Part shown: one piece after another, positions 8,608-17,332 of the stretch | Numbering within the stretch: position 1 is the first letter of the stretch | How the letters are laid out: each line of letters starts with the position of its first letter | Assembly: GCF_001276715.1 (NCBI RefSeq) | Contig: NZ_LIUQ01000019.1 | Coordinates: forward strand, 50,406 to 114,405 | Length of the DNA stretch: 64,000 nucleotides | Origin: Planktothricoides sp. SR001 | GTDB lineage: Bacteria; Cyanobacteriota; Cyanobacteriia; Cyanobacteriales; Laspinemataceae | Direction of reading: 5' to 3' | The notes under the pieces: model-generated | Told to the model about the DNA's origin: nothing | Databases searched by the model: none | The model's input: the letters and a program-made list of their open reading frames with translations, nothing else | Position numbers and translations under genes: made by a program

Positions 8608-9183
8608 ATGATCGCTATTCCCCAACAACCGGCAAAAATGACCGTCGAGGAATATTTCCAGTGGGAAACCCAACAATACCAGCGCTATGAATATGTTAAT
8701 GGCGAAGTCTTTGCGATGACTGGAGGGACAATTCCTCATAATGATATTGCCTTAAATTTATATAGTGCGTTGCCCCCTCATATGCGATCGCGGGGTTGTC
8801 GGGCAAATGTGTTCGACGTGAAAGTACAAGTCAATGATCAAGGCCGTTATTATTATCCTGATGTGGTGGTTAGTTGTGCGTCCCAAGACCAAAGTGATCG
8901 TGAATTTATTCAATACCCTAAACTGATTGCGGAAGTGCTTTCTGAAAGTACCAGCGCCAGAGATCGGGGAGAAAAATTCACCAATTACTTGACAATTACC
9001 AGTTTACAAGATTATCTTTTAATTGATTCGGAAAAAGTCTCCGTTGAGGGTTACTCTCGCGGGGAAGGGAGAATGTGGCTTTATTATCATTATCTGCCGG
9101 GGGATGTGATGAATTTATCCTGTTGTAAATTAGATTTGCCCATTGAGCTTTTGTATGAAGGTATTGTTTGGGAAAACGAGTAA
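8608..9183 (+). CDS. Uma2-family (DUF820) endonuclease-like protein
   Basis: 191 residues, the usual size for this family, which is greatly expanded in cyanobacteria and has a PD-(D/E)XK nuclease fold. The core motifs are visible: YEYVNGEVFAMTGGT with a following His, RYYYPDVVVSC (the PD) and PKLIAEVLSESTSARDRGEK (E-x-S with the downstream basic residues). Start ATG 8608. Its role is not established; it stands alone, upstream of the Dam methylase. Confidence 0.88.
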   Translation: MIAIPQQPAKMTVEEYFQWETQQYQRYEYVNGEVFAMTGGTIPHNDIALNLYSALPPHMRSRGCRANVFDVKVQVNDQGRYYYPDVVVSCASQDQSDREFIQYPKLIAEVLSESTSARDRGEKFTNYLTITSLQDYLLIDSEKVSVEGYSRGEGRMWLYYHYLPGDVMNLSCCKLDLPIELLYEGIVWENE

Positions 9184-9499
9184 AATTTTGATATTTTTAT
9201 TTGTTTTTTTCACCCTAAAAGACGCAAATAACATAAAAATGTAGTTATTTCAATTAAGATTAGTACAATTATGTAGGGGCGCAAGGATTGCGCCCCTACA
9301 GCAAATCAACATATATTGTAGGGGCGCAAGGATTGCGCCCCTGGCAATGCTTGCGCTTCTGCCAATGCTTGCGGCCCTAGATAATTGTATTAATTTTAAT
9401 TTAAACAACTATAAATATCCACAATTAGCTACGGCAATCAGGAAGCGATCGTGCTATTCTGATGATTCACAATGCCTGAATTACTTTTTCTTAGGATAC
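9184..9499. repeat. GGGGCGCAAGGATTGCGCCCC palindromes
   Basis: The stretch 9272-9380 has two copies of a 21-bp palindrome built from GGGGCGCAA and TTGCGCCCC, each after GTAG, and decayed versions (GCAATGCTTGCG) that run into the start of the open frame upstream of the methylase. This is why the methylase start is placed at 9500 rather than 9347. Confidence 0.6.
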
Positions 9500-10333
9500 A
9501 TGGTTACTCGCACGTCCGATCGCGTTTCTGCCCGTCCTTTTCTCAAATGGGCTGGGGGTAAAAGACAGTTGATTCCCCAATATGAGCGCTACATCCCCCA
9601 AACTTTTGGCACCTATTATGAGCCTTTTTTGGGTGGAGGAGCGATGTTTTTTCATTTATTACCACATCCAGCGGTTTTAACGGATATTAATGAAGAATTG
9701 ATTAATACTTATTGTTGTGTACGGGATAATGTAGAGGAGTTAATTTATCTGTTGTCAAATCATCAGGAAAAGCATGAAAAATGCTCCCATGAGTATTATT
9801 ATAAAATCCGCGAATCTCATCCGAGGGATAATTTGAAACGCGCTGCTCAATTTATTTATCTGAATAAAACTTGCTTTAATGGGTTATATCGGGTGAATTC
9901 TCAGGGAAAGTTTAATGTGCCAATGGGTCGCTATAAAAATCCGAAAATCTGCGATCGCGAAGCATTAATAGCCGTATCGGATAGATTGCAGAATGCTACC
10001 CTGGAAGTTGCCCCATTTACGGCAGTTTTGGCAAGAGCGATCGCCGATGATTTTGTCTATTTTGACCCACCTTATCATCCCATCAGCACCACCAGTAATT
10101 TCACCGCTTATAGTCGTTATGCCTTCAATGAACCAGAACAAATTCAACTGCGAGATACCTTTAAACAATTAGCAGAAACCGGGGTCAAAGTAATGCTATC
10201 AAATTCTGACTGTGACTTGATTAGAGAAATTTATGCTGAATTTAAAATTCATAAAATATCCGCATCTAGGGCGATTAATTCTCATGGCAAAAAACGCGGT
10301 AAAATCTCAGAAGTTTTAATTACTTCTTATTAA
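9500..10333 (+). CDS. dam: DNA adenine methylase, Dam/D12 class
   Basis: 277 residues from the ATG at 9500 (MVTRTSDRVSARPFLKWAGG), with TTAGGA upstream. An in-frame extension to 9347 reads through repeat DNA and is unlikely to be real. Motif order is that of D12-class N6-adenine methylases: PFLKWAGGKRQL (motif X), YEPFLGGGAMFFHL (AdoMet motif I) and VYFDPPYHP (motif IV DPPY). The family usually methylates GATC, the centre of the HIP1 octamer. It is convergent with the PD-(D/E)XK nuclease at 10515, so it could be the protective half of a type II system rather than an orphan Dam. The target is inferred. Confidence 0.9.
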   Translation: MVTRTSDRVSARPFLKWAGGKRQLIPQYERYIPQTFGTYYEPFLGGGAMFFHLLPHPAVLTDINEELINTYCCVRDNVEELIYLLSNHQEKHEKCSHEYYYKIRESHPRDNLKRAAQFIYLNKTCFNGLYRVNSQGKFNVPMGRYKNPKICDREALIAVSDRLQNATLEVAPFTAVLARAIADDFVYFDPPYHPISTTSNFTAYSRYAFNEPEQIQLRDTFKQLAETGVKVMLSNSDCDLIREIYAEFKIHKISASRAINSHGKKRGKISEVLITSY

Positions 10334-10514
10334 TGTTTGTTGTTGCTTAAGGGAACGGGAAACGGGGTGTAGGGTGTAGGGGGAAGAGAGAAAAGAGAAT
10401 AGAGAAAAGAGAATAGAGAATTTTCCTATGCATCCTATGCATCCTCTTTCCTATGCATCCTCTTTCCTATGCATCCTCTTCCCCTACACCCTACACCCTA
10501 CACCCTACACCCTA
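10334..10514. repeat. Low-complexity tandem repeats
   Basis: Three short arrays in a row: AGAGAAAAGAGAAT (10386-10420), CCTATGCATCCTCTTT (10430-10482) and the heptamer CCCTACA (10485-10513). The heptamer array recurs at 15646-15696. They separate the convergent methylase and nuclease genes and are typical cyanobacterial short tandem repeats. Confidence 0.75.
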
Positions 10515-10997
10515 TTAAAGATGATTATTCGCCCAAACCATAAATGATGACAGGTCATAGACCGCGAAGAGATTGGGGTTGGAGGGAACTTGTTCTTTTA
10601 ACCAGGCGATCGCCCCTGGTTTCATCCCGCCCCCATCAATCAAAACTATGGCTGGGGCTGAATAACATTTTTCAATATTTAAATTCACATAAGGCAGCTT
10701 TTCATCCACCGATCCGCCACTTTGCTGCCACTTACATTCAATAATCAATCCTTTCGGGTATTTCTCTGCATCAATCAGATAAAAATCCACAAAAATATCC
10801 GTGTGATAAATGCCCAATCCGATATAAACCTGCTGGGCATATCGTTTGGGGTTTTCATGGCTATTCAGCAACCAAGTTAATCGCTGTTTTTTGGGCAGAT
10901 TAGGACAAATGGGGACATAACCATGACCGTCGAGCACGGCAGCGACAGTATTTTCTAATACATTACCCGATTGATTCGCCCTAGCACCTGCGGTCAT
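10515..10997 (-). CDS. PD-(D/E)XK nuclease, probable restriction endonuclease
   Basis: 160 residues with a clear nuclease core: TDIFVDFYLIDAEKYPKG followed by LIIECKWQQSGGSVDEKLPY, in which Asp and the E-x-K of ECK form the metal site. The N-terminus (GNVLENTVAAVLDGHGYVPI) is a helix with the conserved Glu of such folds. It is convergent with a Dam-class methylase, an arrangement typical of small type II restriction-modification pairs. The family is not one I can name exactly and the target is unknown; an orphan repair-type nuclease is the alternative. Start ATG 10997. Confidence 0.75.
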   Translation of the reverse strand: MTAGARANQSGNVLENTVAAVLDGHGYVPICPNLPKKQRLTWLLNSHENPKRYAQQVYIGLGIYHTDIFVDFYLIDAEKYPKGLIIECKWQQSGGSVDEKLPYVNLNIEKCYSAPAIVLIDGGGMKPGAIAWLKEQVPSNPNLFAVYDLSSFMVWANNHL

Positions 10998-11031
10998 GGT
11001 TATTTCCGGCTAAAGATTTAATAGATTTATT

Positions 11032-11162
11032 CTAAGTAGGTGAACATAATTAATTGCACTTTTCGTTCCCCGCCAATAGGCTTTGGATTCCCGCCTTCGC
11101 GGGAATGACAGCCTTTCTTCTCGTGGGGTCTGTAGTGCATTTATTTCTGCCCACCTACTTAG
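11032..11162. mobile_element. MITE-like element, copy 1
   Basis: 131 bp with terminal inverted repeats CTAAGTAGGTG and CACCTACTTAG, which extend imperfectly for about 27 bp (AACATAATTAATTGCA against TGCATTTATTTCTGCC). It has an internal GGATTCCCGCCTTCGCGGGA hairpin, carries no coding capacity and may target TA. A copy about 90 percent identical lies at 17194-17323 in the same orientation. Confidence 0.75.
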
Positions 11163-11194
11163 CTTTTTGCCGTCACGAGAAATTATTTTAATGG

Positions 11195-12019
11195 CTATTT
11201 TAATGGCCACCAGGAAACTTTATCTCTCGTGGCACTATAGACGGCTTTTAACGCTTCTGGATCCATCACTTCGACTAAATCCCCGGATGCATCACTATCT
11301 TTGATCGCTTTTAATAGACCAATCTGCTGCATCCCTTTTAACACTTGTTCCACGGTCCGCTGATTCAGTTGACAAGCGCGGGCGATCACATCCACCGGCA
11401 GATCAAAAGTATATGTCTGATTGGGGGTGGGTTGGTTGCCCAGTTCTCGTTCTTGGTAAATCAGGCCACGCAGGAGGGCCGCTACTGCTTGCGGGGGGTA
11501 GCTACTACAGTTGAGCATATGATACTGAAATTTCGTCCGCAGTTCAAAAAGCAGATGGTAGCGATCGCGGAAAGTCTCGCTTTCCTGATAAATCCGCTGC
11601 ACAGTCTCCAGGGGAATTTTGATCACTTGAGTGGTTTTGTACGCTTCCACCAGACTGGGAAAAGCCCGGTACGCCATCCCATAACTAAAGGGTAAATTTC
11701 TCATGCCAAAGCATCCCCCCGGATAGCTAATGGCAATAATCCGGTCAAGCGGGGTGCTGCGGGTAATCACCAGCCCCTCATCCAGAATCACATACAACAC
11801 ATCCAGATATTCATCGGGCAAGTAAGCCGTGTAAACCGGACGGTTAGAAAATAATTTCTCGATTTTCAGGCTTTCCGGCGGCAGATAGTCTCTCAGCCAC
11901 GCTTCATCTAAGCCTCGAAATAAAAAGTTGTGCTGGATCATCTGCTCCAACAGATTGGGTTCTTGCTGTTTGGCTCGTTTTGCCATCCCTGCAACCTTGC
12001 TGAATCTCCCTTCCATCAT
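11195..12019 (-). CDS. cysR: Crp/Fnr-family regulator, CysR-like
   Basis: 274 residues: an N-terminal cyclic-nucleotide-type beta-barrel (for example RIIAISYPGGCFGMRNLPFS) and a C-terminal winged helix with recognition region DVIARACQLNQRTVEQVLKG. It is divergently transcribed from sbpA. A Crp-family gene, cysR, lies within the sulfate-transport cluster of Synechococcus and is needed for sulfur-starvation responses; position and size fit that role here. The effector pocket cannot be assigned by eye. Start ATG 12019, or the in-frame ATG at 11986 (MAKRAKQQEP), which is also plausible. The symbol is inferred from context. Confidence 0.75.
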   Translation of the reverse strand: MMEGRFSKVAGMAKRAKQQEPNLLEQMIQHNFLFRGLDEAWLRDYLPPESLKIEKLFSNRPVYTAYLPDEYLDVLYVILDEGLVITRSTPLDRIIAISYPGGCFGMRNLPFSYGMAYRAFPSLVEAYKTTQVIKIPLETVQRIYQESETFRDRYHLLFELRTKFQYHMLNCSSYPPQAVAALLRGLIYQERELGNQPTPNQTYTFDLPVDVIARACQLNQRTVEQVLKGMQQIGLLKAIKDSDASGDLVEVMDPEALKAVYSATRDKVSWWPLK

Positions 12020-12185
12020 GGCATAAAGCCCGATCCATTACATTTTTTCTTAAAAATTTCTTAAATCACTTTCAAAATGTATTGCAAAACATTTGAACTT
12101 GATATATAATTTAAATATAAGCTAGGGATTTGGCAAGCAAACCCCTACGGACAAACATCCGTGACCTGTCAGCAGAGAAACAACC
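12020..12185. promoter_or_regulatory. Divergent promoter region of cysR-like gene and sbpA
   Basis: 166 bp between the two starts, AT-rich (TATATAATTTAAATATAA at about 12102-12119 could hold the sbpA -10). The imperfect repeat AAAATGTATTGCAAAACATTT is a reasonable candidate operator for a Crp-type dimer, but no consensus is proven. Confidence 0.4.
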
Positions 12186-13238
12186 ATGCAGAAATACTTA
12201 CGCTTTACCAGTTGGGTCTTAGTCGGGTTATTGGCTAGTGGTGCGATCGCTGCTTGCAGTAACTCCGGGCAACAAGCCACCCAAGACACCGGCAATACCG
12301 CCAAACCCGTGACCATCACCCTGGTTTCCTACGCGGTGACTCAAAGTGCTTATGAAAAAATCATTCCCAAATTCGCCCAAAAGTGGGAAGCGGAAACCGG
12401 ACAGAAAGTTGAGTTTAATCAAAGCTACGGCGGATCCGGTTCTCAAACTAGGGCAGTGATTGATGGCTTAGAAGCGGATGTGGTGGCTCTCGCGTTAGCT
12501 ATGGATACGCAGAAAATTGAAAAAGCCGGACTGATTGACCCCGGATGGGAGCAAGAATTCCCCAATGAGTCGATTGTGCATAAATCTGTAGCGGCGATCG
12601 TCAAACGGGATGAAAACGTCCAAGTCAGCAAGTGGTCTGATTTAGCCAGCGACCAGATCCAAGTGATTACCGCCAACCCCAAAACCTCTGGGGGCGCCCG
12701 GTGGAACTTTCTCGCCCTTTGGGGTGCTGTGACCCAAGCGGGAGGAACTGCCCAAGAAGCGGAAACCTTTGTAGAAACCGTCTTTAAAAACGTGCCCCTG
12801 TTACCGAAAGATGCCCGGGAAGCCAGCGATGTTTTCTACAAACAAGGACAAGGGAATATCCTGATTAATTATGAAAATGAGTTAATTTTAGCCCAACAAA
12901 AAGGAGAAAAACAACCTTATTTTGTGCCAACAGATTACAATATTTCTATTGATAGTCCGGTGGCAGTTGTCGATAAAAATGTTGACAAACATGGCACCAG
13001 AAAAGCCGCTGAAGCGTTTGTGGCATTTCTCTTTACTCCCGAAGCCCAGAGGGAATTTGCTCAAGTGGGATTTCGTCCCGTAGATCCTAATGTGGCCACA
13101 GAATTTACCAGCCTATATCCCAAAATTGATAAGTTATTTACGGTAAAAGATTTAGGCGGTTGGGATGCAGTCCAAAAGCAATTTTTTGATGATGGGGCAA
13201 CTTTTGACAAAATCTTAACCCAAGCAGGCAAATCTTAA
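12186..13238 (+). CDS. sbpA: Sulfate-binding periplasmic lipoprotein
   Basis: 350 residues; substrate-binding subunit of the sulfate/thiosulfate ABC importer. The N-terminus is a lipoprotein signal (VLVGLLASGAIAAC, lipobox Ala-Ile-Ala-Ala-Cys). Family blocks are ITLVSYAVTQSAYEKIIPKF, FNQSYGGSGSQTRAVIDGLE, VITANPKTSGGARWNFLALW and GQGNILINYENELILAQQKG, all typical of the SbpA/Sbp family. First gene of sbpA-NIL-cysT-cysW-cysA. Expression is expected to rise under sulfur limitation through the divergent CysR-like regulator (inference). Confidence 0.95.
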   Translation: MQKYLRFTSWVLVGLLASGAIAACSNSGQQATQDTGNTAKPVTITLVSYAVTQSAYEKIIPKFAQKWEAETGQKVEFNQSYGGSGSQTRAVIDGLEADVVALALAMDTQKIEKAGLIDPGWEQEFPNESIVHKSVAAIVKRDENVQVSKWSDLASDQIQVITANPKTSGGARWNFLALWGAVTQAGGTAQEAETFVETVFKNVPLLPKDAREASDVFYKQGQGNILINYENELILAQQKGEKQPYFVPTDYNISIDSPVAVVDKNVDKHGTRKAAEAFVAFLFTPEAQREFAQVGFRPVDPNVATEFTSLYPKIDKLFTVKDLGGWDAVQKQFFDDGATFDKILTQAGKS

Positions 13239-13339
13239 TTACTAAATACCTTAATCCCTTGATTTGATCCGTGATGTCCGATTGGACTGCAACAATCAAT
13301 CAGTGAATCATTTATTACCTTTACGGAAAGGATATAAAC

Positions 13340-13642
13340 ATGGATAAAACCAATTCTGTAACCCATGATGTGGCTTCTGCACCTCGCTCTACTCAAGTTA
13401 GATTAATCGTGAGAATACCTAAAGATTATCATCACGATCCGGTGATTAGTAATTTGGCGTCTCAGTATCGTTTAGATGTGAACATTTTAGGCGCAATGTT
13501 AGGCGCTCAAGCCCAGGGAGATGGCTGGTTTGATCTGCAATTAAGTGGGAAATCCGCCCAAATTGATAGTGCTTTGATTTATCTTTCTGATTTGAATGTT
13601 GAGATTCTCAGTCGCAGCGATCGCGAAACTGACGGTTGGTAG
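13340..13642 (+). CDS. NIL-domain protein of the sulfate operon
   Basis: 100 residues matching the NIL domain, a ferredoxin-like fold otherwise found at the C-terminus of methionine-transport ATPases, where it senses ligand: VRLIVRIPKDYHHDPVISNL, then LDVNILGAMLGAQAQGDGWF. It has a clear GGAAAGGAT site upstream. A stand-alone NIL protein between sbpA and cysT is a common cyanobacterial arrangement, so a regulatory or sensing role in sulfate import is likely but unproven. Confidence 0.85.
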   Translation: MDKTNSVTHDVASAPRSTQVRLIVRIPKDYHHDPVISNLASQYRLDVNILGAMLGAQAQGDGWFDLQLSGKSAQIDSALIYLSDLNVEILSRSDRETDGW

Positions 13643-13683
13643 TCAAGGAGTAAGTAGAGATTTTATGTCTACAAAGTCAAAAA

Positions 13684-14556
13684 ATGATAGAAAAATTGAA
13701 TTACCCCGTGTACGATAATTTATTCAATGGATTAAAGCGAATTTTCGGTAAACTGCCCAAAATTTCCCTACCTTGGGTAGTTATGCTGAGTTATTTAGTG
13801 CTGATGCTGTTGCTACCGATCGCCGCTTTAGTCACCAAATCACTAACATTAGGAATCGGTGAATTTTGGCGCATTGCCACCCAGCCGATCGCCTTATCTG
13901 CTTATGAAGTAACATTTATTACTGCATTAGCGGCAGGCATCATTAATGGGTTCATGGGCACCCTGGTGGCTTGGGTATTAGTCCGCTATAATTTTCCCGG
14001 CAAAAAAATTATTGATGCGGCAGTTGATTTACCCTTTGCCTTACCCACTTCTGTGGCCGGTTTAGTGTTAGCAACAGTGTACAGCGATCGCGGTTGGATT
14101 GGACAAATCTTTGCCCCCTTTGGCATCAAAATCGCCTTTACCCGCTTAGGGGTATTTGTGGCCATGCTGTTTATTTCCTTGCCCTTTGTGGTTCGCACCT
14201 TACAGCCGGTGTTACAGGAAATGGAACAGGAAATCGAAGAAGCCGCCTGGTCGTTAGGTGCCTCGCAATGGCAAACCTTTCGCCGGGTGATTCTGCCCCC
14301 ATTAATTCCGCCAATTTTAACCGGAATTGCCCTAGGTTTTTCCCGCGCTGTGGGAGAATATGGCTCTGTAGTAATTGTCTCGTCTAATATCCCTTTCCGC
14401 GATTTAATTGCCCCAGTTTTAGTGTTTCAAAGACTAGAACAATATGACTATGCCGGGGCAACGGTGATCGGTGCGGTACTCTTAATTGTGTCACTGGTGC
14501 TGCTATTGGTGATTAATTTCTTGCAACAGTGGGGGCGTCGTTATGCAGTCCGCTAA
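13684..14556 (+). CDS. cysT: Sulfate ABC transporter permease CysT
   Basis: 290 residues and six membrane segments. The EAA loop that docks on the ATPase reads [20 protein letters not shown]. Other family blocks are [20 protein letters not shown] and [20 protein letters not shown]. It overlaps cysW by 14 bp, indicating translational coupling. Pairs with CysW to form the membrane channel. Confidence 0.95.
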   Translation: MIEKLNYPVYDNLFNGLKRIFGKLPKISLPWVVMLSYLVLMLLLPIAALVTKSLTLGIGEFWRIATQPIALSAYEVTFITALAAGIINGFMGTLVAWVLVRYNFPGKKIIDAAVDLPFALPTSVAGLVLATVYSDRGWIGQIFAPFGIKIAFTRLGVFVAMLFISLPFVVRTLQPVLQEMEQEIEEAAWSLGASQWQTFRRVILPPLIPPILTGIALGFSRAVGEYGSVVIVSSNIPFRDLIAPVLVFQRLEQYDYAGATVIGAVLLIVSLVLLLVINFLQQWGRRYAVR

Positions 14557-15370
14557 ACCTTCAAATCAATATTATAAATTAATCCTTATTTTCTTAGCTG
14601 TAGGCTATCTAGCGCTGATTCTGTTTATTCCCGCTGTCACTGTGTTTTATGAAGCCTTTCATCAAGGATTTAATGCCCTAGGAGAAGCGATCGCCAGTCG
14701 AGCTTTTCAATCCGCTGTTTTTTTAACTATTATTATTACCGCGATCGCGGTTCCTCTGAATACAGTTTTTGGCCTTTGTACCGCATGGGCGATCGCCCGC
14801 CATCAATTTCCCGGTCGTACCTTATTAATGAGTATTATTGACCTGCCATTTTCTATATCTCCAGTGGTTGCCGGGTTAATGTTAGTCCTATTATATGGTA
14901 AGAACGGCTGGCTCGGCGGAATATTCGACGCAATGGGCATCAAAATTATTTTTGCCCTACCGGGAATGGTCTTAGCCACCCTATTTGTCACCCTACCTTT
15001 TGTCGCTAGAGAAGTCATTCCCGTGATGGAAGAAATGGGAGAAGAAGAAGAAGAAGCCGCCCGGACTCTAGGGGCAAAAGATTGGCAAGTTTTTTGGCGA
15101 GTTACTCTCCCGAATATCCGCTGGGGATTACTATACGGAGTGCTATTAACTAATGCACGGGCAATGGGAGAATTTGGGGCGGTTTCTGTGGTATCCGGGA
15201 GCATTATTGGTCAGACTTCAACCCTGCCGCTTTTTGTGGAACAAGCCTATAAAAATTATCAAACCGAAGCCGCTTTTAGTGCCGCCGTAATTTTGGGTTT
15301 ACTTGCCGTAGTGACTTTGGTTTTAAAAGAAATTTTAGAACGAAAGACTGGACATAAGCTGGAATCTTAA
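14543..15370 (+). CDS. cysW: Sulfate ABC transporter permease CysW
   Basis: 275 residues, six membrane segments, EAA loop [20 protein letters not shown], and conserved [20 protein letters not shown]. The start ATG lies inside the end of cysT. The stretch [15 protein letters not shown] carries one more acidic run than usual, which is minor. Confidence 0.95.
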   Translation: MQSAKPSNQYYKLILIFLAVGYLALILFIPAVTVFYEAFHQGFNALGEAIASRAFQSAVFLTIIITAIAVPLNTVFGLCTAWAIARHQFPGRTLLMSIIDLPFSISPVVAGLMLVLLYGKNGWLGGIFDAMGIKIIFALPGMVLATLFVTLPFVAREVIPVMEEMGEEEEEAARTLGAKDWQVFWRVTLPNIRWGLLYGVLLTNARAMGEFGAVSVVSGSIIGQTSTLPLFVEQAYKNYQTEAAFSAAVILGLLAVVTLVLKEILERKTGHKLES

Positions 15371-15718
15371 CTCTTAACTGGTAAGGGCAAAGCACTCGCG
15401 TAGACATTTCGGTAAAGCCCCCCCTTTTTAAGGGGGGTTGGGGTGATAGAGATCAGTATGAAAGCATTCTTGTCTAATGTCTACGCGAATAATCAGGGCG
15501 AAGCATTCGCGCATAAATATTTCGGTTTAAATTTCGGTTTAAACAATCTTATGTCTACGGGAATAGGGCGAAGCATTCGCGCATAAATATTTCGGTTTAC
15601 ATAATCAAATTTATACGCGAATGCTTCGCCCCTACACCCAAACCCGACACCCTACACCCTACACCCCAAACCCTACACCCTACACCCTACACCCTATATA
15701 AATTGGAGAACAACTAAC
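15371..15718. repeat. Dispersed and heptamer repeats inside the sulfate operon
   Basis: 348 bp between cysW and cysA filled by copies of GGCGAAGCATTCGCGCATAA with ATATTTCGGTTT tails (15497-15620), a CCCCCCTTTTTAAGGGGGG hairpin (15418-15440) and a CCCTACA heptamer array (15646-15696). The operon is still in order, so these are insertions. They may lower or uncouple cysA transcription. Confidence 0.75.
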
Positions 15719-16726
15719 ATGAGTATTAACATTCAACAAGTTTCTAAACTCTTTGGTGACTTTCAAGCCTTAGATAATATTAATTTAGAGATTAAAGACG
15801 GGTCATTAGTGGCTTTATTAGGGCCATCAGGTTCGGGAAAATCTACCTTATTACGGGCGATCGCTGGGTTAGAAACTCCTGACACTGGCTCCATTTGGAT
15901 CAACGGTCAAGACACCACTTATTTAGATGTCAAAGAACGGAATATTGGCTTTGTTTTCCAACATTACGCCCTATTTAAACATCTCACCGTCCGGCAAAAT
16001 ATTGCCTTTGGATTAGAAATTCGCAAAACTCCGGCTAAGTTAATTAAAGAACGCACTGAAGAGTTATTAGAATTAATTCAACTCCAAGGATTAGGAAATC
16101 GCTACCCCAACCAACTCTCTGGAGGACAACGGCAACGAGTTGCCCTCGCAAGAGCTCTAGCGGTTCGTCCTCAAGTTTTACTCCTCGATGAACCCTTTGG
16201 CGCTTTGGATGCCAAAGTGCGGAAAGAATTACGGGCTTGGTTGCGACGCTTACATGATGAGGTTCATGTCACCAGTGTTTTTGTCACCCATGACCAAGAA
16301 GAAGCAATGGAAGTTGCCGATCAGATCGTGGTAATGAATCAAGGCAAAATTGAACAAGTGGGCACCTCGACCGAAATTTACGATCATCCCGCCTCCCCGT
16401 TTGTGATGAGTTTTGTCGGAGAAGTGAATGTTTTACCCAGTCATACTAATTTAGTAAATATCCATAATTCAAACCCCAATACTTACGCTTTTATTCGTCC
16501 CCACGAACTAGAAATTCATCGGGTTGAGAATGGAAATAGCACAATGGCCGTTGTCCGGCGAATTACCCATTTAGGTTGGGAAATTCAAGTGGAGTTAATG
16601 TTAAGCGATCGCCTTGAAGTCATTTCCCACCTGAGTCGAGAAAAATTTGCCCCGCTAAATTTAGAAGTGGGTCAAAAAGTATTTGTCAAACCCCGGAATA
16701 CCCATTTTTTCCCCAAAGCCGCATAA
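15719..16726 (+). CDS. cysA: Sulfate/thiosulfate ABC transporter ATPase CysA
   Basis: 335 residues. Walker [11 protein letters not shown]-loop [17 protein letters not shown], signature [15 protein letters not shown], Walker [12 protein letters not shown] and switch His in [12 protein letters not shown] are all intact. A C-terminal TOBE-like domain follows from about residue 235. GGAGAACAACTAAC precedes the start. Completes the importer with SbpA, CysT and CysW. Confidence 0.95.
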   Translation: MSINIQQVSKLFGDFQALDNINLEIKDGSLVALLGPSGSGKSTLLRAIAGLETPDTGSIWINGQDTTYLDVKERNIGFVFQHYALFKHLTVRQNIAFGLEIRKTPAKLIKERTEELLELIQLQGLGNRYPNQLSGGQRQRVALARALAVRPQVLLLDEPFGALDAKVRKELRAWLRRLHDEVHVTSVFVTHDQEEAMEVADQIVVMNQGKIEQVGTSTEIYDHPASPFVMSFVGEVNVLPSHTNLVNIHNSNPNTYAFIRPHELEIHRVENGNSTMAVVRRITHLGWEIQVELMLSDRLEVISHLSREKFAPLNLEVGQKVFVKPRNTHFFPKAA

Positions 16727-17193
16727 TCATTGAGTAAGGGCTTTCGCATTTAGATAACAAATCTTGGCTTTTCATCCATAACGGAATAAGGGCGAAGCAT
16801 TCCGGTGACAAATCTGGGCTTTTCATCCATAACGGAATAAGGGCGAAGCATTGCGGTAACAAATCTTGGCTTTTCATCCATAAAATATCTGCCGCAATGC
16901 TTCGCCCCTACAGGATTATATAGAAATTGTCATACTTAGAAAGTACAAAAAAACCTGTCATTCCCGCGCAGGCGGGAATCCAAAAAACTCTGTACTTCAT
17001 TCAATAAAAACCGCTATAAGGGCGAAGCATTGCGGTAACAAATATTGGCTTTTTATCCATAAAATATCTGCCGCAATGCTTCGCCCCTACAGGATTATAT
17101 TCTACAATTTTTAATAAAAACCGAAAAATTACGGGAATAAGTTAGGGTTTTTAACTAATAACATATCCCCGTAAAAATTAATTAGTTAATTAA
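16727..17193. repeat. Tandem 50-bp GGCGAAGCATT units and a CATTCCCGCG palindrome
   Basis: Units of ACAAATCTTGGCTTTTCATC, CATAACGGAATAAGGGCGAA and GCATTGCGGT repeat three times between 16755 and 16915. A further copy with the closing arm ATATCTGCCGCAATGCTTCG lies at 17018-17096. Between them, 16951-16985 is a CCTGTCATTCCCGCGCAGGC palindrome identical in core to the one inside the NACHT gene. Confidence 0.75.
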
Positions 17194-17323
17194 CTAAGTA
17201 GGTGAACATAATTAACTGCACTTTTCGTTCCCCGCCGATAGGCTGTGGATTCCCGCCTTCGCGGGAATGACAGTTTTTTTCTCATGGGGTATGTGGTGCA
17301 TTTATTTCTGCCCGTCTACTTAA
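17194..17323. mobile_element. MITE-like element, copy 2
   Basis: 130 bp, about 90 percent identical to 11032-11162, with the same CTAAGTAGGTG terminal repeat and internal hairpin. It sits just downstream of the 436-residue protein gene on the other strand. Confidence 0.75.
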
Positions 17324-17332
17324 TTAAGCTTC

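Noticed and set aside
10345..10513. Possible CRISPR array
   Set aside because: Units are 7-16 bp, contiguous and without spacers; simple tandem repeats.
16755..17096. Possible CRISPR array or satellite of about 50-bp spacing
   Set aside because: The intervening sequence is also repeated, so there are no unique spacers; a tandem of dispersed repeats.
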